A stretch of 64,000 bases of DNA. It comes from Oscillospiraceae bacterium. GTDB taxonomy: Bacteria; Bacillota; Clostridia; Oscillospirales; Ruminococcaceae. The DNA lies in contig WQXO01000001.1 in the NCBI GenBank assembly GCA_009784825.1, positions 215,506 to 279,505 on the forward strand, in the 5' to 3' direction. Under the pieces are notes generated by a model that worked only from the letters and a program-made list of their open reading frames with translations, did no database searches and had not been told where the DNA came from. Numbering within the stretch: position 1 is the stretch's first letter; each line of letters opens with the position of its first letter. This document shows positions 18,430 to 26,943 of the stretch, in pieces. The translations under genes were made by a program, and so were the position numbers.

Positions 18430-19323
18430 ATGGCAGATACTAAGTTATCCGTTGATTCGATGGAGCCGATTGATATTACGCCGATTGATAAAGATAATAT
18501 GTCGTTTTTCGAGCCGATGCTGCCCGTTGAAATGGTCACACTTTTAAAAAACGAGCTTGCGTTTGCTATGGGGGCGGTTGTTGATAATACGGCTTGCGGG
18601 ATTATTGTGGTTCAGCCCCTTGAAGTGTCCGCACAGATATTGTGGATTTTTGTTGCGGAGGATTATCGGCGGGAATATATAGGCAGCACACTTTTCGGTG
18701 AGATAACAGAGTATTTACAAAACCCGGACAGCTTTCAAATGAGCGGTGTGTTCTGCCGTTACAGCGTTAAGGACGATGACAGTGACAGTGAGGTTAAGGC
18801 GTTCTTAGAAAGTGTGGATTTTGAGCAGAACGAAACGGGGGAGTATAGCGTCAGTCTTACCCTTGCCGAGTTAAACGAGATTGAATTTGCACAAAACCCG
18901 GATGCTTCGGTGGCGTATTTCCCTGTTATGAAGCTGTCACCCTTTCACTTGTATAAATTAAACGAAGAACTTGACAGGCAGGAGGCGAACTTTTCGGGGG
19001 AGCAGATTTCCTTTGATTCTGTAATGCCGTATTGTTCGACTGTTATGTACCGCTCGGAGAAACCGACGGGGTGTGTTTGCGTTTCTGACGGAATGGACGA
19101 CAAAGACAAAATCCTCACCGTTTTGTTTATCGGTGAAAAAGATACCAGAGCCATTAACGGCATGTTCCGTAATGCGGCGGCGGCTTTAACCGAGAAGCAC
19201 TCGCCCGACACGATTTTGCGTGTTCCGATTGTTTCGGAATCTGCGGGCAGAATGGCAAAGCTGATGTTTAAAAACAAGGAAAAGATTTGTGAAAAGGTAT
19301 TTATAGCACAACATTATTTTTAA
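18430..19323 (+). CDS. GNAT-family N-acetyltransferase-like protein
   Basis: ILWIFVAEDYRREYIGSTLFGEI; same length and layout as 10729..11607. Confidence 0.75.
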   Translation: MADTKLSVDSMEPIDITPIDKDNMSFFEPMLPVEMVTLLKNELAFAMGAVVDNTACGIIVVQPLEVSAQILWIFVAEDYRREYIGSTLFGEITEYLQNPDSFQMSGVFCRYSVKDDDSDSEVKAFLESVDFEQNETGEYSVSLTLAELNEIEFAQNPDASVAYFPVMKLSPFHLYKLNEELDRQEANFSGEQISFDSVMPYCSTVMYRSEKPTGCVCVSDGMDDKDKILTVLFIGEKDTRAINGMFRNAAAALTEKHSPDTILRVPIVSESAGRMAKLMFKNKEKICEKVFIAQHYF

Positions 19324-19409
19324 TTTTTGATTTTTAATTTTTCGTCAGACAAGGCGGAGTTTCCGTGGGAAATCCAACGCAGTATGGCGAAAAATAAAGG
19401 AGTGAAATT

Positions 19410-19790
19410 ATGGCAATATGTGCTTGTGTGGGTGCTAACATGATGTGCCCTTTCGGGACTGCACCCGCAACATTAGTCGCTAACTCTCAGACAACTGTGT
19501 TAGGGCCCTCCGGTCCGCTCGCAACAATTATGGATAATAAACCCGGTGCGAATGTTCCGACCTTCGGAATGTGCAACAACCCTGCCAACCCTGCTACCGT
19601 GCGTCCGCCGCCTGTGTTTTTCACACCCGCTCCCTGTGTCCCGAATACATCTGCACCGTGGATGCCGGGCAGCTCTACCGTGCTTATAGGAGGATTCCCT
19701 GCTTTGAACAATTCCTCCACGCTTATGTGTGCGTGGGGCGGGGTAATATCTATGACTAATCCGGGGCAGACGAGTGTTATGGTTCCGTGA
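19410..19790 (+). CDS. DUF4280 PAAR-like spike-tip protein
   Basis: CVGANMMCPFGTAPATLVANSQTTVLGPSGPLATIMDNKPGANVPTFGMC...PCVP...WMPGSSTVLIGGFPALNNSSTLMCAWGGVISMTNPGQ. Confidence 0.9.
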   Translation: MAICACVGANMMCPFGTAPATLVANSQTTVLGPSGPLATIMDNKPGANVPTFGMCNNPANPATVRPPPVFFTPAPCVPNTSAPWMPGSSTVLIGGFPALNNSSTLMCAWGGVISMTNPGQTSVMVP

Positions 19791-19930
19791 CGGACAGTTT
19801 ACAATTGACAGTGGACAGTTTACAGTTAATGTCATATACATACATTATGCAACTTTTATACATCGTAAAATCCTGAAAAAGGCGGCATTTTTACAATAAT
19901 TGTAGTTTCCCTTTAAATATAATTAATAAA

Positions 19931-19946
19931 ACGCGTGCGCGCGCGT
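19931..19946. other. Alternating purine/pyrimidine CG-rich tract in an AT-rich leader (Z-DNA-prone)
   Basis: ACGCGTGCGCGCGCGT, strictly alternating over 16 nt. Confidence 0.5.
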
Positions 19947-19989
19947 AAAATCCGAATAATGTATAATTGCATAAAATAATGGAGGAAGC

Positions 19990-20208
19990 ATGCTTAATAA
20001 AATTCAAGAAGACGACAAGAAAAAGAAAAAGCCGGTTGACGACGAACCGGACGATATGGAAGAATATATGGAGTTTCAGGTGCAAGAGCCGATTAATAAA
20101 TCGAGCAGTGTTTTCGACAAAAACGCATTTAACAAGACCGGCGGCATCAATACAGAACCGTCGGTCTTCGATAAAAAAGCGTTGTTTAATACTAATACAT
20201 CAAAATAG
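19990..20208 (+). CDS. Small 72-aa charged protein, unknown
   Basis: GGAGG RBS at 19981, ATG 19990; MLNKIQEDDKKKKKPVDDEPDD...; repeated SSVFDKNAF / PSVFDKKAL motif. Confidence 0.6.
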   Translation: MLNKIQEDDKKKKKPVDDEPDDMEEYMEFQVQEPINKSSSVFDKNAFNKTGGINTEPSVFDKKALFNTNTSK

Positions 20209-20217
20209 TTTCGGGAT

Positions 20218-22527
20218 TTATAGAACTAAATGTGCGTAGGGTTCAAAGTCAGAGCGGGTGAACACCTTACCTGTTTTTACGAATTCGTAGCGGATTGCCT
20301 GTAAGTAGTGTTTCATGCCGACCTCGCCTTTAGCTTTCGGGTCACCTGCGGCAAGGAATGCGGCGTTGAGAATACAGTTTTTGATGTTACCGCCCACGAA
20401 CTCAAAGCGTTCTGCAAGGAAACGCACGTCAACATCCTCAGCGAGAGGGGTGTTCTTCGGGATAGTGGCGTTCCACAGGATTTCACGAGTGTCCGGGTCG
20501 GGGAACTGGAATTCCACGATGAACTTCATTCGACGGAAAAACGCCGGGTCAATGTTGTGTTTGTAGTTAGTGGCGAGAACCGATACACCGTCATACGCCT
20601 CGACTTCTTGAAGAAGCAGAGCGGTTTTATTGTTGGCACTTGCTTGACCCGAGCCGCCATCGTCCGAACGCTTGGCGAACAGGGTGTCACATTCGTCGAA
20701 GAATAATACGACGTTACATTTTTTGGCTTCACGGAAAATCATAGAAATGCTTTTCTCAGTTTCACCGACATATTTATCAACTACTTTTGACAAGTCTACA
20801 CGGTATAACTCAAGATTAAGTGCGTTGGCTAAAACCTGTGCACACATGGATTTACCTGTACCGGGGGCCCCGAACAGCAGAACCGACAGTCCCCGTCCAT
20901 ACGGATACTTGCGGTTGTAATCCCACTCCTCATAAACCTGCTTGCGGAAACGCATTTGGTCACAAGCGTATTCAAGCGATTGCCGCTGGTCTGCGGACAT
21001 GACAATATCATCCCAGCTGTAGGTCGCTTTGATTTTAGTAGCCTTTTGGGTCAGCTCATGGCTCATTTGATTGTAGCAGGCTTCAAAAAGCTGAGCCCTC
21101 GGAATCCTCTCGAATTTCTTCATGGCGGCGAGGCTTTTCGACATACGTAACGCACTCTTTATTTTTCCCGCAGTGAATAGGAATTTCGTTGCCATTTCGG
21201 GAAGCTCCACATCATCGTCAAGGTCATATGGCTTTGAATAGTATTCCCATAATTTATCACGCTCACGGTTGTTGGGGGTGGGCATTTCAAGGGCGGTATA
21301 GTCAAGCGTAGTCATTTCACGCATGGGAAGTTTTTCACGGCTGGCGGTGAATACTGTGACCTCGGCGGCGGTCAGCTTATTAAACGCCAAGTCCATATAC
21401 CCGAAGAATTTCTCTTTCCCGTCCTCACGGTAAGACAGATTATCAAGGCAGCAGCAAGCGTCCAACAGCATACACTCCCGGATGACTGACCAGATGGCTT
21501 TGTCAACAAAAGCGAAATCATAGGAAAACAGCTTCAGCCCGTCAATGGCTATACAGGATAGCTCTTTCTCGGAACAGAAGTGTTTGATTGTGAATTTCCT
21601 GCCGCTTCCCTCGTCCCCGAATAAAGCGAATATTCGTGTTCCGTCGTTGTAGGAAATTGTGAGTGCGTCGAGCTGTTCTTGGTTTGCGATGAATGGGTCT
21701 AATTCTTTTCCGTCGGTCAGCAGGGAGAAAAACCTCCTGTAATTCTCGTCGATTGCGTTCGGGTTTTTCCCGAACAGGAAGTCTATCAGGCGTTTGTCGG
21801 GGGAGATGACCGTAGAAAACGGCATAGCGGGGTTGACCCTTAAATCGAACAGGGGTTGAAGCTGTTCGAGGGCGTGTGACATTTCCCCGTATGAAGCGGT
21901 GATTGAAAAGTCAACACCGTAGAACACCCTTGCCGCTGATTCAAAAGTGGGTGCGGACAATTGTCCGTTTTGGTTGACCACCTGAAACACCGATGAATAG
22001 TTCGTTTGTGTGGAACTCAAAATAGCACACGCAAAGCAGAACACCGAGAAATTACTGAGTTCCAACTTTTCGCAGAGCTTATAAAACGGCATGTTGATGT
22101 TCTTGTGCTTTTTGACGGTCAGCTTTGCCCGCTGAATTATGTAATCCATCATGGTTTCGACAGGCAAATGCACATCTTCTGCGGAAATGCTGTGGTTCTC
22201 TTCGGCGAAATCGGCGAATATATCGTCCATCAAGTCGTCGTGTTCCTCTGCGGGAGCGTCCTGCGTTTTTGCGGTTTCGAGGTTATTGCCTGTTGACTTA
22301 AATGAAAAATCCGACAAGTGTTTTTGACACAAGCCGTGAGCAATTTCAATATCGGGGTAAAGCACGTTTTTATATCCGCCCTTGTCTGAGGCGAACAACC
22401 CCATCATGTCTTTTAAATAACGCTGGAGGCGTTCGTCAACACATGCGAACAGGTATGACGAAAACTGTTCATAGCTGTCGAAAGGTTTTTTAATCGATTT
22501 TTCTGAGAAAAATTCAGATACGTTCAT
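20218..22527 (-). CDS. AAA+ ATPase of CIS type (Afp15-like), second paralog
   Basis: Walker A FGAPGTGKS, Walker B VVLFFDECDTLF, sensor VLATNY; same organisation as 14584..16746. Confidence 0.9.
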   Translation of the reverse strand: MNVSEFFSEKSIKKPFDSYEQFSSYLFACVDERLQRYLKDMMGLFASDKGGYKNVLYPDIEIAHGLCQKHLSDFSFKSTGNNLETAKTQDAPAEEHDDLMDDIFADFAEENHSISAEDVHLPVETMMDYIIQRAKLTVKKHKNINMPFYKLCEKLELSNFSVFCFACAILSSTQTNYSSVFQVVNQNGQLSAPTFESAARVFYGVDFSITASYGEMSHALEQLQPLFDLRVNPAMPFSTVISPDKRLIDFLFGKNPNAIDENYRRFFSLLTDGKELDPFIANQEQLDALTISYNDGTRIFALFGDEGSGRKFTIKHFCSEKELSCIAIDGLKLFSYDFAFVDKAIWSVIRECMLLDACCCLDNLSYREDGKEKFFGYMDLAFNKLTAAEVTVFTASREKLPMREMTTLDYTALEMPTPNNRERDKLWEYYSKPYDLDDDVELPEMATKFLFTAGKIKSALRMSKSLAAMKKFERIPRAQLFEACYNQMSHELTQKATKIKATYSWDDIVMSADQRQSLEYACDQMRFRKQVYEEWDYNRKYPYGRGLSVLLFGAPGTGKSMCAQVLANALNLELYRVDLSKVVDKYVGETEKSISMIFREAKKCNVVLFFDECDTLFAKRSDDGGSGQASANNKTALLLQEVEAYDGVSVLATNYKHNIDPAFFRRMKFIVEFQFPDPDTREILWNATIPKNTPLAEDVDVRFLAERFEFVGGNIKNCILNAAFLAAGDPKAKGEVGMKHYLQAIRYEFVKTGKVFTRSDFEPYAHLVL

Positions 22528-22542
22528 TATTCTCCTCCTTTA

Positions 22543-23232
22543 CTAAATATCGCAGAATATGTATCCCGCACCTCTTACGGTTTCGATAATTCCTGTGTGT
22601 GCCGAGTCGATTTTTTTCCTTAGGTTTGATATATGTACCATTACTGTTCTTACATCACCGTGGCTTTCACTTTCCCACACATAATTGTATAAATCGTTGT
22701 ACAGCAGTAAAGTCTCGGGGTTTTCCGACATGTATAGAAGCAGTGAGTATTCAATTGAGGACAGGTTGACCTCCTTACCGTCCTGAATTACTCTTCGTCT
22801 TAACGTGTCAATCGTGAAGCGGCGGAACTCTCTTAACGGGCCTGTCTGCTTCTTGTCTTCCACCGGCTGTGCTTTAAACCGCCGAATGTTCGCATCAATG
22901 CGGGCTAACAGCACATCGAAATTAACAGGCTTTGTGACATAGTCGTCACCTCCGCAGTTGAGGGCGTTGATAATGTTATTGCTGTCGTCAAGGCAGGAGA
23001 TGAATATTACGGGGTATGAGCAGACCTCCCTCACTAATCGGCACAGCTTGTCTCCTGTGTTGTCGGGGAGCATCATGTCCATTAAAATCAAATCGTATTC
23101 ATTTTGCTTGAGCAGCTTCTCCGCACTTGCGGCATCGTAAGCAATGTCGCTGGTGTAGCCTGCATGAGTTAAATTAATCTGGGTTATGTTGGCTAAGTCA
23201 TAGTCGTCCTCTACGATAAGAATATGGCTCAT
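22543..23232 (-). CDS. OmpR/PhoB-family response regulator
   Basis: Receiver HILIVEDDYDL...DLILMDMMLPD...KPVNFDVL; C-terminal winged helix with SSIEYSLLLYMSENP...VRGAGYIF. Confidence 0.95.
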   Translation of the reverse strand: MSHILIVEDDYDLANITQINLTHAGYTSDIAYDAASAEKLLKQNEYDLILMDMMLPDNTGDKLCRLVREVCSYPVIFISCLDDSNNIINALNCGGDDYVTKPVNFDVLLARIDANIRRFKAQPVEDKKQTGPLREFRRFTIDTLRRRVIQDGKEVNLSSIEYSLLLYMSENPETLLLYNDLYNYVWESESHGDVRTVMVHISNLRKKIDSAHTGIIETVRGAGYIFCDI

Positions 23233-23323
23233 AATCGGCTCTCCTGATTTTTAAAAATATTGTCTTTATTATTATACTATAGATTTTATAAAATGTCAAT
23301 TATTGTCGAAAGGTTTTTGTATT

Positions 23324-24082
23324 ATGTTTATAAAGAGAAAAGTTTATAATGAAATGAATGAGCGGATTGTCGCTTTGGAGAAAGAGCGTGAGGAGATTCG
23401 TGCCGAAAACAATCGTGCGTTGGTTGATTTTCACAGTCACGTGTCCCATGAAATCCGTGTGCCTATTTCCATTATTTTAGGATACGCTGATTTGCTGAAG
23501 GGAAATCTGATTACCGATGAGAATGTACGTAAGGAGTATATGTTAAAGATATGCGACCGTGTGTCTTATATGAACGACCTCATGAATTTGCTGTTGGCAG
23601 AGGCACGTTCCGACACGAATGTGTATAAAATGATTACTGCGGTGGTAGATATTGCGGCACTTGTTAAACAAATCGCCTCCGATATTGAGCCTGCCGCCGC
23701 AAGAATAGGGATAGCTGTTCGGGTGACGGGGGCGAGTGAGCCGATTTTGATACAAGCCGATTCGACACGGCTGACTAAGGCGTTTTATAATATTCTTGAG
23801 AATTCTATGAAGCATATGGGCGGTAAGGGTGAGATTAATATAACCGTGTCGCACTCCGGCGGGAATGTGTTGGTTGTGTTCAAGGACGACGGGAAAGGCG
23901 TTAATAATGAGGAGCTTGAGCGGGTGTTTGAGCTTAGTTATAGCTGCGGAAACACCCCCGGGAGCGGTCTGGGACTGCATTTGGTCAAGTTAGCAATAGA
24001 CGCTCACGGCGGCGAGGTCTTCGCAAAAAGCAGCCCCGGCAACGGCATGGGAATCTATATTTGCCTGCCCGAAAAACAATGA
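23324..24082 (+). CDS. Soluble sensor histidine kinase
   Basis: H-box FHSHVSHEIRVPISI, N-box NILENSMKH, G-boxes DDGKGV and GSGLGLHLVKLAIDAHGG; no transmembrane segment; ATG 23324 preferred over the track start. Confidence 0.92.
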   Translation: MFIKRKVYNEMNERIVALEKEREEIRAENNRALVDFHSHVSHEIRVPISIILGYADLLKGNLITDENVRKEYMLKICDRVSYMNDLMNLLLAEARSDTNVYKMITAVVDIAALVKQIASDIEPAAARIGIAVRVTGASEPILIQADSTRLTKAFYNILENSMKHMGGKGEINITVSHSGGNVLVVFKDDGKGVNNEELERVFELSYSCGNTPGSGLGLHLVKLAIDAHGGEVFAKSSPGNGMGIYICLPEKQ

Positions 24083-24091
24083 AAATTGTAA

Positions 24092-24130
24092 CTTTATCAA
24101 ATCTTTAGAATTCTTTTAATAAACCTTTAA
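24092..24130. promoter_or_regulatory. Phased direct repeats, putative response-regulator binding sites
   Basis: CTTTA at 24092, 24103, 24113 (CTTTTA) and 24125; 10-12 bp spacing; candidate -10 TATTAT at 24152. Confidence 0.5.
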
Positions 24131-24211
24131 ACATTTTGTCTTAATTTATGTTATTATTTTAAGCAGAGTGTTTTTTTAGTCATTAATTTATTTATATACG
24201 GGGGATTTTAC

Positions 24212-26002
24212 ATGAAGAATAACCAATTACTGCCTTTTGAACGTAATCGTTATTATGCGGGAAAGCTGTTGACCTCTGCTGATTTCTTAGCGGAGCAGAC
24301 CTATTTAAACAACAAACGACGGTTTATTAATTCGCTTTTGTTCGGGCCGGGCATCGTTTGCGGGTTGTCGGTGTATAACCTTGATGATTTATCCGTGATG
24401 ATTGAATCGGGGGCTGCCATTGACAAATCCGGGCGGGAGTTAGTTCTCGAAAACTCAACCGTCAAGAAGCTGTCTGCCATGGAGGGGTATAACTCCCTTG
24501 AAACCGAGGAGGTTTGCCTGTGCTTCAAATACGCTGAGGAGGAAACCCAGTCGGTGTATTCCATAAACGTCGAGGGCGACAACGGGAGCGAGTATGAGCC
24601 TAATCGAATTCGTGAGTCGGGGACGCTGTTCCTCATCGACAAGGCAAACATGCCGGTTGATTTCGCTATGGAATCGGAATTCCTTGTTACTGCAAACCTG
24701 TATTCCGACGAGGACTATTCCATTAATATATCCATGCCTGCGATTGTTTCGTGCGGGTGCCGTGTTCGTGTTGTTGTTGAAATAACCAAGATTTCCGACA
24801 CAGCGAAACCGGTTTCTTTAAACTGCACCTTGCAGACTCCTGCTTTCACCAACGATTACGGCGAGCATGAGCTGATGATTAAGGCTGACGAAATTCTGCC
24901 CGCAAAGGAACAGCCTGTAGTAATTTCATACTGGCTTAATGCACAGGAATATGAGGTTAAGGACACCATGATTATCGTGAAGTCTAACTTTGCGAAGATT
25001 AACGTGGGTTCGACCGATATGCGTCTGCCGGACAATTTTATTATGAAGGTTATGCTGTCTAAGGATTCTGCTGTTGATTTAATCGAGCGGGAGATTGCTA
25101 AAGTCAGCCTTGAAACAAAGTCTATGCAGATTTCCGAGGATTTCATCAGGTTAGCCGACATAACAATTCAGCGAACAAATAATTCTTACATTATCGACAG
25201 CATTGACGAAAACTCTGCCAAGCAGTTCATCAGAACCGCCTCTGCCGAAACCCAGAGAAGAGAATACGGCGAGTGGTTTTCCTCTGTTTCGGGCAGTTCT
25301 AAGCAGGGAGTGAGAACCGAGTATTCCCCCTTGTCGCCTGCTGTGCTTCCCGAGCCGGTGTATGCGTCCGGCGTGTGTGAGATTTCGTTGGGGAACGACA
25401 GCAAAAAGGGCAGCATTGTTTATTCTGATGAGATTATGCACGGGTTAGGCAAAGGTAATGTACATGTGAGTGTGGGGTTTGAATACTTAGCGGAGGATAA
25501 AAAACTCCAGAATACTGCCAAGAACACCATTTACGGTAATGCCACTTTGTTCAATGACAAGGAGCTGCCGATTGCTTATGCTGATACAGCCATAAAAGTT
25601 ATGAACGACCGAGGCAGTTTTATGGTTGCGGCAAGGCTGATTCGTGATACCAACTATGTTGTTATTCCTTTGAGGTGGGTTGCTGTTAAACTGCCGAGCG
25701 GTGAAGAGCAGACCATGTTAAGGCATGTCACCGATAAGTCGATTTCTGCTGTTCAGCCGACTGTGGTTATCGGAACTCGTGAAAGCCATTTCTTTGATGT
25801 TCATTTCAAGAACATGGCACCTGTTACGCTTAATTATATGCTTACGGAAAGCGATTCCGGCACCATAACCGCTGACGGTATATACACTGCTCCGGGTAAA
25901 GAGGGCGTTTATGAAATTCTGATTTCCTGTGCAGAAATGCCGATGATTAGAACCTACGCCTACGCAGTGGTCAAAAAGAAAGGCTTAGAAGACAACAATT
26001 AA
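24212..26002 (+). CDS. CIS-associated fibre/collar-like protein
   Basis: N-terminal FERNRYYAGKLLTSADFLAEQTYLNNKRRFINSLLFGPGIVCGLSV, a block recurrent in phage-tail-like/eCIS loci; Ig-like SGTITADGIYTAPG near C-terminus. Confidence 0.7.
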   Translation: MKNNQLLPFERNRYYAGKLLTSADFLAEQTYLNNKRRFINSLLFGPGIVCGLSVYNLDDLSVMIESGAAIDKSGRELVLENSTVKKLSAMEGYNSLETEEVCLCFKYAEEETQSVYSINVEGDNGSEYEPNRIRESGTLFLIDKANMPVDFAMESEFLVTANLYSDEDYSINISMPAIVSCGCRVRVVVEITKISDTAKPVSLNCTLQTPAFTNDYGEHELMIKADEILPAKEQPVVISYWLNAQEYEVKDTMIIVKSNFAKINVGSTDMRLPDNFIMKVMLSKDSAVDLIEREIAKVSLETKSMQISEDFIRLADITIQRTNNSYIIDSIDENSAKQFIRTASAETQRREYGEWFSSVSGSSKQGVRTEYSPLSPAVLPEPVYASGVCEISLGNDSKKGSIVYSDEIMHGLGKGNVHVSVGFEYLAEDKKLQNTAKNTIYGNATLFNDKELPIAYADTAIKVMNDRGSFMVAARLIRDTNYVVIPLRWVAVKLPSGEEQTMLRHVTDKSISAVQPTVVIGTRESHFFDVHFKNMAPVTLNYMLTESDSGTITADGIYTAPGKEGVYEILISCAEMPMIRTYAYAVVKKKGLEDNN

Positions 26003-26063
26003 CGATTAACCCATTATTAATTGTTAATTATTAATTATTAATTGTTTAGGGTGGTGAGGCAGG

Positions 26064-26915
26064 GTGATTTATCGTACAGGTGATATGGCACTTTATACCG
26101 TTCGTGATGTGTTTAAGAACGCCGTCAACGATGTTGTAATCTGTCAAGACCAAGCCTCGCAGGCTCGCCCGTATTATGTTTTAGTTGCGGTTAAGGAGCG
26201 GGAAACCGCTAAGGCGTTATTGTCAATCTTTCAAAATAACGCTCGTGACATGGAGGAAGAACCGTATATCGCTTGTTTTTCTCATGGAGAGCAGCTGTGT
26301 TATCTTTTCCCCTATCACATTGAGCGTAATCTTGAGGCGTTTTCCGAGGGGCAGATTAACTCTCCCGTTGAAAGGGAGCGGGTTTGCATTAATATAACGC
26401 TTGCCTGCCTTTCCTCGCCTTTGCCTTATCCGCTGTTGTATTTGTTGTTAGACCAGAAGCAGATTCATATAGAAAAGGATAACACGGTTTTTTTCACACC
26501 CTATTTCGATTTAAGGGAGCTTGACCCGAAAACAGACGAGTCCGCTTGTGCGGTGAGATGTGTTTACTTATTGATTGATATTCTGCAAAAGCAAAGCAGG
26601 AAACCGCTTAAGAGCCTAAACCTGCTCCATAAAAAACTGCTGTCACGTTCATACAAGTGCTTCACCGAGGTTTATCGTGACATTCGGATTACTGCATTGC
26701 CCGAAAAGAAGCCAAAGCTGTTCAGAAGGCTGCGGGCGTGGTGGGGGCGGAACAAGGATTTGCTGTTCAAAATTATTTTAGTTGTGAGCGTTTTTTGTAC
26801 AATTGTTGCGTTGACCATGCTTATGAGTTATTTGATATTCGGTGATTTTTCGTTGTTTAGGCTGTTAGGCGGTTCAATCGACAAAATCGGCACTGAGGAA
26901 ATAAACACAAAGTAG
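26064..26915 (+). CDS. Membrane protein with cytosolic N-terminal domain, unknown (GTG start)
   Basis: Single hydrophobic segment LLFKIILVVSVFCTIVALTMLMSYLIF near the C-terminus. Confidence 0.6.
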   Translation: MIYRTGDMALYTVRDVFKNAVNDVVICQDQASQARPYYVLVAVKERETAKALLSIFQNNARDMEEEPYIACFSHGEQLCYLFPYHIERNLEAFSEGQINSPVERERVCINITLACLSSPLPYPLLYLLLDQKQIHIEKDNTVFFTPYFDLRELDPKTDESACAVRCVYLLIDILQKQSRKPLKSLNLLHKKLLSRSYKCFTEVYRDIRITALPEKKPKLFRRLRAWWGRNKDLLFKIILVVSVFCTIVALTMLMSYLIFGDFSLFRLLGGSIDKIGTEEINTK

Positions 26916-26943
26916 AAATATCAGACGAAGGGGATTTACGGCG

